From positions 558,001 to 622,000 of the forward strand of contig NZ_JAPRAQ010000002.1 in NCBI RefSeq assembly GCF_029989365.1: a stretch of DNA of 64,000 bases, in the 5' to 3' direction. Shown here one piece after another: positions 50,355-59,328 of this stretch. The notes beneath the pieces are model-generated. The model did not search any database, was not told the DNA's origin, and worked only from the letters and a program-made list of their open reading frames with translations. How positions within the stretch are numbered: position 1 is the first letter of the stretch; each line of letters begins with the position of its first letter. The stretch comes from Bradyrhizobium sp. Arg816 (lineage in GTDB: Bacteria; Pseudomonadota; Alphaproteobacteria; Rhizobiales; Xanthobacteraceae). The translations under genes and the position numbers were made by a program.

Positions 50355-51614
50355 ATGGATCAGAACACGCCCAGGGAAGCTTCGCGGGAACAAGCCGGAC
50401 GCACGCAGCGAGATGCGGTGCGCACCGCACTCGTCGTGCTCGCACTGTGCTTCACGCTCGCCGTCCTCGGCCGCGGCCTCAGCGAGAGCTTCACTGTCTT
50501 CCTCAAGCCGATCTCCGAAAACTTTGGCTGGGACCGCGCGCAGGTCGTCTCGATCTACTCACTGACCTGGTTGATCAGCGGGCTGACCGCGCCACTGGTC
50601 GGGCGTCTGTTCGACCATTCCGGACCGCGCATCGTCTACGCAGTCGGGCTTTTCCTGCTCGGCTCGGCCTTCCTGATCGCGGCGCACGCGCAGGCGCTCT
50701 GGCAATTTCAGCTCTCGATCGGCCTCTGCGTCGGCATTGGCGTCGCCTTCATCGGCATTGTGCCGAACTCGATCCTGCTCGGCCGCTGGTTCGGGCCACG
50801 GCTGCCGACCGCGATGGCGGTGGTCTATTCGGCAATGGGGGGCGGCGTGCTGGCGCTGCTCCCGACCTCGCAGCTCTTGATCGATCATCTCGGCTGGCGT
50901 GAAGCCTATCAGGTCTACGGCTTCGCCGCGCTCGGCCTGCTCGTGCCGCTGCTGCTTCTGCCCTGGCGCATGTTCGCGGTCGGCTCGCCGCATGTCACCA
51001 AGAAGACCGATCCTGATTTCATCGACAACGGCTGGACGCTTGCGAGCGCGATGCGCCACCACGCTTTCTGGGCGCTGTTCTCGACCTTCTTCTTCACCGC
51101 GGTCGGCATGTATTCGATCGCCGCACAGATCGTGGCCTATCTCATCGACGCCGGCTTTCCACCGCTCCAGGCCGCGACCGCTTGGGGTTTTTCGGGCGTG
51201 GTGCTGGTGTTCGGCATGCTCGGCGTATCCGCGCTCGACGGGCTGATCGGACGCCGGCCCTCGGTGCTGCTCAGCTACGCGATCTCGATCATCGGCATCT
51301 TCCTGCTCTGGCTCTTGCAGTATTATCCGAACATCATCCTGCTCACCGGCTTCGTCGTCTGCTTCGGCAGCATGATGGGCTCGCGCGGCCCGCTGATCAC
51401 AGCGACCGCGATGAAGATTTTTCGCGGCAAGCGCGTCGGCACGATCTTCGGCACCATCTCGATCGGCAGCGGATTGGGCTCGGCGTTCGGCTCATGGAGC
51501 GGCGGCCTCATCCACGACTTCACGCACGGCTACAATCTCCTGCTCGTCTTCGCACTTGCGAGCGTGATCCTCGGAATGATTCCATTCCTGATTGTCCCCG
51601 CCTTGCGGGAGTAG
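50355..51614 (+). CDS. Major facilitator superfamily transporter
   Basis: A 419-aa permease with 12 predicted helices. Helix 1 (TALVVLALCFTLAVLGRGLSE in part) follows 22 polar residues, and the loop 2-3 signature reads GRLFDHSGPRIVYAVG. SRGPLITATAMKIFRGKRVGTIFG in the second half is typical of the OFA/monocarboxylate-like branch. The substrate is unknown. It is preceded by a strong hairpin instead of a clear ribosome-binding site, so the start is slightly uncertain. Confidence 0.88.
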   Translation: MDQNTPREASREQAGRTQRDAVRTALVVLALCFTLAVLGRGLSESFTVFLKPISENFGWDRAQVVSIYSLTWLISGLTAPLVGRLFDHSGPRIVYAVGLFLLGSAFLIAAHAQALWQFQLSIGLCVGIGVAFIGIVPNSILLGRWFGPRLPTAMAVVYSAMGGGVLALLPTSQLLIDHLGWREAYQVYGFAALGLLVPLLLLPWRMFAVGSPHVTKKTDPDFIDNGWTLASAMRHHAFWALFSTFFFTAVGMYSIAAQIVAYLIDAGFPPLQAATAWGFSGVVLVFGMLGVSALDGLIGRRPSVLLSYAISIIGIFLLWLLQYYPNIILLTGFVVCFGSMMGSRGPLITATAMKIFRGKRVGTIFGTISIGSGLGSAFGSWSGGLIHDFTHGYNLLLVFALASVILGMIPFLIVPALRE

Positions 51615-51728
51615 ATCTCCCCGACGTAACCTGCATCCCTCCGCGTCACCGGGAAATTACGGGCGACACACGCGGCACCGCGTGCGAAACAGTTGGGCGC
51701 AACCGGAGTTAAGGGACGAACTGCGATA

Positions 51729-51747
51729 TTTTGTCCACATGACAAAA
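51729..51747. promoter_or_regulatory. Inverted repeat upstream of doxX
   Basis: TTTTGTC (51729-51735) and GACAAAA (51741-51747) are perfect arms around CACAT, in the 219-bp gap before the DoxX gene. The next bases contain TTGACC (51772-51777), a possible -35. The palindrome looks like an operator for a TetR- or Rrf2-like dimer. Confidence 0.5.
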
Positions 51748-51833
51748 ATGTCAGCATGGAATTGACCCCGGGTGGCTTGCGAGGCCGAACTGAATACGGT
51801 CCAAGTCGCCCATTGGATGGAGGGCACAAACCA

Positions 51834-52277
51834 ATGAACTTTCCCTATCTCACTCGCTTTGAACCGGTTCTCCTGAGCCTGTTCCGCTTCATCACCGGCC
51901 TGCTGCTGTTTCAATTCGGCGTAGCCAAGCTGTTCAAGTTTCCGCCTTTGCCGATGTTCGCGAAAGTCGAACTGATGTCGCTTTACGGCGCGGCCGGGAC
52001 GCTTGAACTGGTGCTTGGCGCGCTGTTGATCCTCGGCCTGTTCACCCGCCTCGCCGCTTTCATCCTCTCCGGTGAAATGGCCTTCGCCTACTTCATGGGA
52101 CATATGCTCAAGGGCGAGACGCCGGTGTTCCTGCCGCTGCTCAACAACGGCACGCTTGCCATCCTGTTCTGCTTCGCCTGCCTCTATCTCTCGGCGGCCG
52201 GCGGCGGCCCGATCAGCGTCGATGCGGCGCTGGGCAACGAACGCGCCTCGACCGGCGGCGCATTCGCGCGACGCTGA
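51834..52277 (+). CDS. DoxX-family membrane protein
   Basis: A 147-aa protein with four helices (FRFITGLLLFQFGVAKLF, LELVLGALLILGLF, AFILSGEMAFAYFMGHM, LAILFCFACLYLSAAGGG). The pattern FGVAKLFKFPP and RLAAFILSGEMAFAYF is that of DoxX, which in other bacteria takes part in redox or thiosulfate oxidation complexes and stress response. The ATG at 51834 has GGAGG 10 bp upstream. The frame is open further 5' but unlike the family. Confidence 0.88.
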   Translation: MNFPYLTRFEPVLLSLFRFITGLLLFQFGVAKLFKFPPLPMFAKVELMSLYGAAGTLELVLGALLILGLFTRLAAFILSGEMAFAYFMGHMLKGETPVFLPLLNNGTLAILFCFACLYLSAAGGGPISVDAALGNERASTGGAFARR

Positions 52278-52304
52278 CGCGCGCAATTGACGCGCAAGTC
52301 ACGA

Positions 52305-52332
52305 ATGACACCGGCAGCTTTGCCGGTGTCAT
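52305..52332. terminator. Perfect hairpin after doxX
   Basis: ATGACACCGGCA (52305-52316) and TGCCGGTGTCAT (52321-52332) form a 12-bp stem with a GCTT loop. It abuts the stop of the minus-strand 28-aa gene and follows doxX by 27 bp, so it can serve both. No T run follows. Confidence 0.65.
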
Positions 52333-52419
52333 CTACCGCGAGCCAAGCACGTTCCAGATCAGGACGAGGGCCGCGACGAGCAGCGCGGACATGATGAGGC
52401 GGTGAACGAATCGATTCAT
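52333..52419 (-). CDS. Very small single-pass membrane protein, 28 aa
   Basis: ATG at 52419 follows GGGAGCGG at good distance and opens 28 codons to TAG. The product begins MNRFVHRL (positive end), has one membrane helix (IMSALLVAALVLIWNVL) and ends GSR. The positive-inside pattern suggests an N-in inner-membrane protein. Clear charge/hydrophobic partition, the ribosome-binding site and the terminator hairpin right at its stop support a real gene too short for normal gene calling. The function is unknown. Confidence 0.55.
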   Translation of the reverse strand: MNRFVHRLIMSALLVAALVLIWNVLGSR

Positions 52420-52637
52420 TGCCGCTCCCGCCGGGCTCGATGACCACCAAGGTCCGGGATCGATCTTCTCCTGCATACGCGCTGACGTGCGCCGACGCAT
52501 GTCGCTTTGCCTGCACGGTTACGCATCAGGCTGCGAACGGTCACGCGCGCAGCCGGCGGCCTCATGCCTATATTCATGATTGGTAAGAACTTCATGCTAC
52601 CGATGCGAGCAATAACAACCATTTCGTAGAGGCTGCG

Positions 52638-54329
52638 ATGAGGCTGCTGAGCCATCTGAAGATCCGCACCAAGCTTACCAGCATGGTCTGCCTTGCGGCT
52701 CTCACAGTCACGGCCATCATCGCGGTATCGGCCTTCCTCAGCAAGAGCCGCATGATGGAGGACCGGGTCCAGCAGATGAAGACCGCGGTCGACATGCTCT
52801 ATAATCTCGCCCAGTCGGTCCAGGACGACGTCACCGCCGGCAAGCTGACGCAGGCCGAGGCCAAGGCCCAGTTCCACATGCGCGGACGGCGCATGACCTT
52901 CAACGGCAACCAGGGCTATCCGGTCGTCTACAACGCCGACACGTCCCTCCTCGTCAACGGCGCCAACCAGCAGCTCGAAGGCAAGATCACCGGCGCGATC
53001 GACGCCAACGGCGTCCTCATTGCCGACGCGATCCTCAAGGCCGGCGAACAGAATGGCGGCGGCGTAGCCTCCTATCTCTATCCCCGCCCCGGCCAGACCG
53101 AAGCGGTGCGCAAGACCGTGTTCGCGCGCAAGTTCGCCCCCTGGAACGCGACGATCAGCTATGGCCTCTATGTCGACGACATCGACGCCGATGTGCGCGC
53201 GCTGACGCTCGAGCTTGCCGCGGTCGGTGTCGGCCTGATGCTGCTGATGGCGACGTTATCGTGGCTGATCGCGCGCGACGTGCTCGGTGCGCTCGACCGC
53301 CAGAAGACCCGCATGCAGGAGATTGCCGACGGTGCCATCGACAAGCCGGTCGAGGAGACCGGCCGCGGTGACGAGATCGGCCGCATGGCCGAGACCCTCG
53401 AAGTGCTCAGGCAGACCGCTTTGACGGCGCGCACGCTGGAGTCCGAGCAGGTCGCCGCCAAGAGCCGCAGCGAGCAGGAGAAGCGTGACGCCCTGATCGC
53501 CCTCGCCGATCGCTTCGATGCGTCCGTGGGCCAGCTGGTCGGCCTGATGGCCTCGGGCTCCGGCGAGCTCGAGACCACCGCCAAGTCGATGTCGTCCACG
53601 GCCGAAGGCACCAACCGCCGCGCCGCGGTGGTCGGTACCGCCGCCACCGAAGCCAGCCAGCGCGTCCAGACGGTCGCGGCTGCCGCCGAGGAGCTCTCCT
53701 CCTCCATCACCGAGATCAGCCGCCAGGTCGCGCAATCCGCCGAAGTGACCGGGCGCGCGGTGGACAGCGCACGCCGCACCGACACCATCGTGCGCGCGCT
53801 CTCGGACGGCGCGCAGCAGATCGAGCACGTCGCCGAGCTGATCTCCAGCATCGCGGCGCAGACCAATCTGCTCGCGCTCAACGCCACCATCGAGGCCGCG
53901 CGCGCCGGTGAAGCCGGCCGCGGCTTTGCCGTCGTCGCCTCCGAGGTGAAGTCGCTCGCCAGCCAGACCGCGGAAGCCACCCGCGAGATCGGCGACAAGA
54001 TCGCGCAGATCCAAGGCGCCACCAAGGAGGCCGTGGACGCGATCGGCGGCATCACCGCCACCATCGAGGAAGTCAGCCGTATCGCCACCTCGATCGGCGC
54101 GGCCATCGAGGAGCAAGGCGCCGCCACCGCCGAGATCGCCCGCAGCGTCTCGCAGACCGCTGAAGCGACCAAGGAAGTCACCACCAATATCGGCGGCGTC
54201 AGCACCGCAGCGAACGAGACCGGCAACGCCGCCGGCATGGTGCTCGCGGCCGCCTCAAACCTGTCCAAGCAGGCCGAGCAGCTCTCCGGCGAAGTCGGCA
54301 CATTCCTCGCAGGCGTGCGCGCGGCGTAA
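52638..54329 (+). CDS. Methyl-accepting chemotaxis protein with single-Cache sensor
   Basis: A 563-aa chemoreceptor. Helix 1 is about residues 15-34, then a periplasmic sCache_2-type domain (about 38-188; the block [16 protein letters not shown] is typical), and helix 2 about 191-211. HAMP follows (to about 265), then the long coiled signalling domain. The hairpin tip reads [31 protein letters not shown], seen here as [20 protein letters not shown], which contacts CheA/CheW. No C-terminal CheR pentapeptide is present. Ligands of such Cache domains are often small organic acids. Confidence 0.94.
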   Translation: MRLLSHLKIRTKLTSMVCLAALTVTAIIAVSAFLSKSRMMEDRVQQMKTAVDMLYNLAQSVQDDVTAGKLTQAEAKAQFHMRGRRMTFNGNQGYPVVYNADTSLLVNGANQQLEGKITGAIDANGVLIADAILKAGEQNGGGVASYLYPRPGQTEAVRKTVFARKFAPWNATISYGLYVDDIDADVRALTLELAAVGVGLMLLMATLSWLIARDVLGALDRQKTRMQEIADGAIDKPVEETGRGDEIGRMAETLEVLRQTALTARTLESEQVAAKSRSEQEKRDALIALADRFDASVGQLVGLMASGSGELETTAKSMSSTAEGTNRRAAVVGTAATEASQRVQTVAAAAEELSSSITEISRQVAQSAEVTGRAVDSARRTDTIVRALSDGAQQIEHVAELISSIAAQTNLLALNATIEAARAGEAGRGFAVVASEVKSLASQTAEATREIGDKIAQIQGATKEAVDAIGGITATIEEVSRIATSIGAAIEEQGAATAEIARSVSQTAEATKEVTTNIGGVSTAANETGNAAGMVLAAASNLSKQAEQLSGEVGTFLAGVRAA

Positions 54330-54355
54330 GGCTGCCGGTACACCTAACTCTGCAC

Positions 54356-54488
54356 GTCGTCATGGCCGGGCTTGTCCCGGCCATCCACGTTTTTATAGCC
54401 GCTCTGCACGAAAGACGTGGATGCCCGGGCCTTCGCCGCGCCGAAGCGGCTTCGGCCGCGCAGGCGGGACAAGCCCGGGCATGACGAC
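54356..54488. repeat. Dispersed palindromic element, family E
   Basis: A 133-bp element with 23-bp terminal inverted repeats having one mismatch: GTCGTCATGGCCGGGCTTG at 54356 and CAAGCCCGGGCATGACGAC ending at 54488. Inner arms CCACGT and ACGTGG add to a long fold. It sits between the convergent chemoreceptor and AsmA-like genes, without coding sequence. Confidence 0.75.
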
Positions 54489-54523
54489 CGTCTGCGAATA
54501 TCCGTACGAAGGCAGCTTCTCCG

Positions 54524-57500
54524 CTACCGCCGCGCGAGGCTGCAGCCGCTCGACAGCTGACGGGTCGATCCGGTCGAGCCGTCGTTGGACTGCGAGGGGA
54601 ATTCCTCGAACGGCGTGTTCTGCTTGCCGGTGTTGAACTCGAAGATCTTACGGAACACGCCCGGCACCATGGCCGAGACCGGATTGACGCGCATCACGGG
54701 CGCGGCCGGCGTGCCGACGACCTCGTAGGTCACGCCGATCAGGCCTTCCTTGTCGCCGCCGCCCAGGAACAGTCCGAGCACCGGAATCTGTCCGAACATG
54801 TTGTTCAGGCCATACATCGGCACGAAGGTCCCGCTCATGCACACCTGGTTGCCGGGATAGTCGATCGAGCCCTCGATGGTGGCGCCGATCATCGGACCCT
54901 TCACGACGCCATCGCGGATCGTCAGGGCGCCATTCTGACGCGTGATCTCGGCGCGCAGCGCGCTGAAGGAGACGCCATTTCCGGTGCCGTTGGGCGCGCC
55001 GGCGGCAACGCGTTCGAGCTGCGCCTCGCCCTTCACCGTGAAGTCGCGGACGTTGATGAGGCCCTCGCGCGTCGTGTTCGACTCCGACGTCGGCGGCTCC
55101 ATCGCCACCACCATCTGGCCGCCGATCGCCTTGGTGTAGGTGTCGGTGAAGCGCAGCAACGCGCCGGCATCGTTGGTCTGGAGGTAGATCACCTCGCGGT
55201 TGCCCTGGGCGCGGCCGCCGCGCAAATCGGCTGCCACCGGCGTGTCGCGGCCGATCTTGCCGTTCAGCGTGAGGGCTTTGACGGTGCCGTTGCGCCGCGA
55301 CATCTTGGCATCGACGCTGCGCATCGCCTCGCCGTTGAAGCCCGCGACGGCACCGAGCTTCACGTCGATGTCGAAATCGACGTTCTTCATCTTGTTCTTG
55401 GCGTCGTCCTTGGAATTGCCTGAGATCGCCGACTTCAGGAAACCGCGGCCGTCGAACACGTCCCCGCGCATCGTGCCGCGCACGACCCCGTCCTGGCCAC
55501 GCTCCACCTTCAACGAGGCCTTGTCGCCGTCGGACGGAGCGTAGATCGGGAAATTCGCGTTCATGAGGTCGCCGTTCGGATCGACTTCAAGCGAGCCCTT
55601 GATCGAGGCGCCGCTGCCTTCGACGACGATGTCCTCCAGACGGGTTGATTGCGCCGTCGGCACCACCTTGAAGCTGGCCTTGGCCGATTTGCCCGAAAGC
55701 TTGACCCAACCGGGCAGGATGTTGTCGAGCTTGACCGAGGTCAGGTCCGCCTCGACGCCGAGCTTCGTCGTCTGGTCGGGACCTCCGGCGATCTTGCCCG
55801 ACAGCTTGATCGGCAGCGATCCGCTGACGGCGGGGCTCAGATCGAATCCCAGGCGCGCGCGGCTGGCATCGTCCAGCGTGGTCTGCAATTTGACGTCCGC
55901 ATCGCCCTCGGCCGGCTTGCGGTAGTCCAGCGAAGCCGCCTGCCCGTTGATCTTGACGTCGCCCTTGACCTGATAGCCCTGGTTGCTCGCTGATATCTTG
56001 AGGTTGTTGGCCTCGAGCTTCTGGTTCATCACCAGCTTGTCGGCGGCAAAGCCGTTGAGGTCGGCGGTGACGGCGTAGGTGGTGTCGGCCTTGGTCAGCT
56101 CGCCCTTGACCGGCAGGCCGAGCTGGATGTTGGCCGTGAACGTCCCCTTGCTGGTGTTGGGATCGACGACGGTCGACGACAGATCGCTCAGGCGATCATT
56201 GGCGAGCATTTCGGCGGCAGCAGGCACCGGGCCATCGACGCGGAACCTGGTCCGCGACGGCGACGGTTTGGGCGCCATATCCGGCACCTCGAAGACGAAG
56301 TCGGAGATCGTGACCTTGCGGCCCGCCGGCGTATCGGCAATGCCCTGCCCGATATTCACGGTCGCGGTGCGCCCGGTCACACGCGCCTTCAGATCGGCAT
56401 CGTGCACCACCGGCATGCCATCCACGGGGCGGACCGCGACGCCACTCGCGACGATGTTGACCGACAGGCCGTCGTCGGGAATGGGCGGCCCCTTGCGCGG
56501 GAGGTTCTTCGTCGGCGAATTGACGCCGATCTCGATGCGCTGGAGCGTGCCGCGCTCGATCCGCTCGATCACCCATTCGCGCAACTCGGGAACGACAAGC
56601 GTCGGCCACATCCGCTTGAGCGCGGAGGCCGACATCGGCGTTCCCGCAAAGCCCAGCGTCAGCCGCGGCTCGCCCGAATAGTCGATGGCACCGGTGCCGG
56701 CGACGCCGATCTCGCCATTGCTGATATCGGCTTGCGTGAGCAGCATGCGCTTGTGGTCGGTATCGAAGCGGAAGCCGATCGCGATGCGGTTGAAGACCAG
56801 CGGGGGCTCGTTGTCGATGCCGCCCAGCAGGATCGAGCCGCCGCTGAAGCCGAGCTGCCAGTCGTTGGTGGTGCCGTTGGGCGGCTCGAGATGGGCCAGA
56901 AGCGTCAGGCGGTTCGCGCCCGAGAGAATCTTGAACGGAGCAACCAGCACCCGCCGGTTCGAATCCCACTCGACGTTGATCTCGGCCGAGTCGATCGCCA
57001 TCGGATAATCTGGCGTGTCGGTGTCGATGATGTTGCCCGCGCCGACCGCGATCTTGCCGCGGAAGAAGGTCGGCACGCCGTCGCGGCCGAGCTCGCCCTT
57101 GAGCTCGCCGGTCAGCGGCAGATCGGCGGTGTAGGTGAAGTCCTTCACCCGGAGCGCCAGCAGGATGTTGGCGGTGGAAAGCTTATCGGCGCGGATGTCG
57201 ACCGAACGCACACCATTCTCGGCAGGGCCGATCGTGGCGCGCAGCGACCACGGGCGCGCGCCTTCCTCGCCGAGGCTGAGGGCGACGCCGCCACGGCTCG
57301 GCCGGCGCAGGCTGAGCGTGATGTTCTCAAAGCTCCATTTGCTGCCGCGCTGCTGATCGTCGACGATCAGATTGCCGTTCTTCAGGCCGATCTCGTTGAG
57401 GTTCTGGCCGTCGAGGCCGGTCATGCTCAGACTGTCGAGCCAGTCGAGGCCCTGAAGAATGCCGCTCGGGGCAGCGGCCTGGGGAGCGGCCTGCGACGCG

Positions 57501-58237
57501 TCCGGACTTGCAGGTCCGGTGGCGAATGGCGGCGGCGGGACACCGTTGCGCGGGAATGTCGGCGGCAGGCCCGCTTCCTTCTTGGATGCGACGCCGGTTG
57601 CCAGCGGCTTTGCGGTGTCGCCGGCGGACACGGTGACGGTGCCGTCGGGCGAAATGCGGATCGCCAGCTCCGCGTCCACGAGATTGAGGCTCTCGGCGCG
57701 CAGGTGCCCCATCAGGAGACCCGCACCCGACAGCTTCACTTCGGCCTTCGGCGCGGTGGCGACGATGACGTGATCTTGGTCGCGGACGACGATGTCGCGG
57801 ATGCGCACGGCGATGCGGATCCGCCCGGCCCGCTCGATCTGGGTGCCGCCGACCTCCACCGTATTGCCGTGGCCGATATTGTCCTCGATGGCGGCAGCGA
57901 GCCACGGCGTCGCGATGTCGAGATTGATGGGACCGGCACCAAGCCGCCACCACAGCGCGCCGAAGCAGCCGACGAAAATAACGGCGAGGGCCCCGGCCAC
58001 GATGGCCAGCCGCTTCAGCCAGCGATCAGCCGCCAGCCAGCGGCGCATTGACGCAAATCCGTCACCGAAACGATGGAAGCCCGAACTGGAACGCGACAAC
58101 AGCCGGCGCGCCCGATAGCCCGCCGCTGCTTCCTGATCCGGATCCCAGTCGGCGTCGTCCCACTCCTGCGGCTGCTGTTGACCGCCGCGCCGATCGAAAT
58201 CCCGATTGTAATCCTCGGGCGACGTATTCCTTGCCAT
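54524..58237 (-). CDS. Large AsmA/YhdP-like envelope protein (DUF3971)
   Basis: A 1237-aa protein. A charged cytoplasmic region of about 75 residues is followed by one membrane helix (LAIVAGALAVIFVGCFGALWW, about 77-97) and a very long beta-rich periplasmic part with repeats of the AsmA/DUF3971 type. YhdP-like proteins bridge inner and outer membranes and move phospholipids. The C-terminal segment (GSIDYPGNQVCMSGTFVPMYG in part, then LIGVTYEVVGTPAAPVMRVNP in part) matches the AsmA_2 end. The ATG at 58237 has GAGAGG near it; an earlier in-frame ATG at 58360 cannot be excluded. Confidence 0.88.
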   Translation of the reverse strand: MARNTSPEDYNRDFDRRGGQQQPQEWDDADWDPDQEAAAGYRARRLLSRSSSGFHRFGDGFASMRRWLAADRWLKRLAIVAGALAVIFVGCFGALWWRLGAGPINLDIATPWLAAAIEDNIGHGNTVEVGGTQIERAGRIRIAVRIRDIVVRDQDHVIVATAPKAEVKLSGAGLLMGHLRAESLNLVDAELAIRISPDGTVTVSAGDTAKPLATGVASKKEAGLPPTFPRNGVPPPPFATGPASPDASQAAPQAAAPSGILQGLDWLDSLSMTGLDGQNLNEIGLKNGNLIVDDQQRGSKWSFENITLSLRRPSRGGVALSLGEEGARPWSLRATIGPAENGVRSVDIRADKLSTANILLALRVKDFTYTADLPLTGELKGELGRDGVPTFFRGKIAVGAGNIIDTDTPDYPMAIDSAEINVEWDSNRRVLVAPFKILSGANRLTLLAHLEPPNGTTNDWQLGFSGGSILLGGIDNEPPLVFNRIAIGFRFDTDHKRMLLTQADISNGEIGVAGTGAIDYSGEPRLTLGFAGTPMSASALKRMWPTLVVPELREWVIERIERGTLQRIEIGVNSPTKNLPRKGPPIPDDGLSVNIVASGVAVRPVDGMPVVHDADLKARVTGRTATVNIGQGIADTPAGRKVTISDFVFEVPDMAPKPSPSRTRFRVDGPVPAAAEMLANDRLSDLSSTVVDPNTSKGTFTANIQLGLPVKGELTKADTTYAVTADLNGFAADKLVMNQKLEANNLKISASNQGYQVKGDVKINGQAASLDYRKPAEGDADVKLQTTLDDASRARLGFDLSPAVSGSLPIKLSGKIAGGPDQTTKLGVEADLTSVKLDNILPGWVKLSGKSAKASFKVVPTAQSTRLEDIVVEGSGASIKGSLEVDPNGDLMNANFPIYAPSDGDKASLKVERGQDGVVRGTMRGDVFDGRGFLKSAISGNSKDDAKNKMKNVDFDIDVKLGAVAGFNGEAMRSVDAKMSRRNGTVKALTLNGKIGRDTPVAADLRGGRAQGNREVIYLQTNDAGALLRFTDTYTKAIGGQMVVAMEPPTSESNTTREGLINVRDFTVKGEAQLERVAAGAPNGTGNGVSFSALRAEITRQNGALTIRDGVVKGPMIGATIEGSIDYPGNQVCMSGTFVPMYGLNNMFGQIPVLGLFLGGGDKEGLIGVTYEVVGTPAAPVMRVNPVSAMVPGVFRKIFEFNTGKQNTPFEEFPSQSNDGSTGSTRQLSSGCSLARR

Positions 58238-58528
58238 TGCCTCTCGATACAGGCGCCCATCGTAGGATTGAGCGCCGCCGGGACCGCAGCCGTCCACGGG
58301 AAGCGAAGCTCCCTGTGCCGGCATTGCCGCCATACCTCGAATATTCCTGCTGTTCGTCATTTCGCCCCGGGAGCGCGTTCAACGAGCAGTGGGGTGGTGC
58401 GTGGAATTCCTTGTAACCATAACCCGGCGTCGCCAGACTTGCCCAGACGAGGGCGCGATTCCGGCACACCGGACGAGAGCTGCAATACCGCTTTGGTTGA
58501 CCCGCCGAAAGCGACGAAAGGAAGGCGT

Positions 58529-59218
58529 ATGTCCAAGAAATCCCGAAAGAAATCGTCCAAAACGCCCTCCGGCATAGCAACGACTAAAAAGCAGACCCCG
58601 ACCAAGCGGGCAACGACTCAAACAAAGTCCGCGAAAACACAGCGGACGCCGGCGGGCAAATCAACCAGGACAGTAGCAAAAGCAGGATCACATAAGGCCG
58701 CGTCGAAACAGTTAAATTCCTCCAAATCGGCCTCCGCGTCCGCGAATGCCAAGCCGGCCCTGACCGAGGGCCAGAAGGCGCCCGCCTTCCGGCTGCCCCG
58801 CGACGGCGGCGATGTGGTCTCGCTGGCCGACTATGCCGGTCGGAAGCTCGTCCTGTTCTTTTACCCCCGCGCCGACACGCCCGGCTGCACCAAGGAGGCA
58901 ATCGATTTCACACGGCTGGCGGACGCTTTCAGCGGCGCCGGCACCGCCCTGCTCGGCATCTCCGCCGATCCGTTAAGGGCCCAGGAGAAGTTCCGCGACA
59001 AGCACGGCCTCGGCATGCCGCTCATCTCCGATGAGAAACACGAGATGCTGGAGGCGTACGGCGCCTGGGGCCAAAAGTCCATGTATGGCAAGAGCTTCCT
59101 CGGCGTTCTTCGCACCACGGTACTGCTTGGTGCCGACGGCAAGGTGGCTAGGGTCTGGCGCAATGTCCGCGTCGACGGCCACGCCGACGAGGTGCTGGAA
59201 GCGGCAAGGAGCCTTTAA
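58529..59218 (+). CDS. Bcp/PrxQ-like peroxiredoxin with histone-like N-terminal tail
   Basis: A 229-aa protein. Residues 1-76 are a lysine/serine/threonine-rich tail (MSKKSRKKSSKTPSG; PTKRATTQTKSAKTQ), resembling histone H1. The peroxiredoxin domain follows with FYPRADTPGCTKEAIDF: the peroxidatic Cys is C120, while the usual resolving Cys five residues later is I125, so it needs an outside thiol or another Cys. GTALLGISADPLRAQEKF is also typical. It reduces H2O2 and organic peroxides. AAAGGAAGG precedes the ATG. The tail could direct it to nucleic acid. Confidence 0.9.
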   Translation: MSKKSRKKSSKTPSGIATTKKQTPTKRATTQTKSAKTQRTPAGKSTRTVAKAGSHKAASKQLNSSKSASASANAKPALTEGQKAPAFRLPRDGGDVVSLADYAGRKLVLFFYPRADTPGCTKEAIDFTRLADAFSGAGTALLGISADPLRAQEKFRDKHGLGMPLISDEKHEMLEAYGAWGQKSMYGKSFLGVLRTTVLLGADGKVARVWRNVRVDGHADEVLEAARSL

Positions 59219-59328
59219 CCAATCCGTTAAGTTCGAGCGGTTCCGTTTCCGGAAAATTAACCATGACCGGCCCAGATTGCTGCGGCAATTAGGCCGTACG
59301 GACTCATCCGACCGGCGCGGGAGTGCCG

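Noticed and set aside
56956..56967. GGTTCGAATCCC resembling a tRNA T-loop
   Set aside because: It lies inside the AsmA-like coding sequence, and no anticodon stem, acceptor stem or CCA region surrounds it.
56402..58051. A 549-codon open frame antisense to the AsmA-like gene
   Set aside because: Charged, low-complexity translation with no similarity; the minus-strand gene is well supported.
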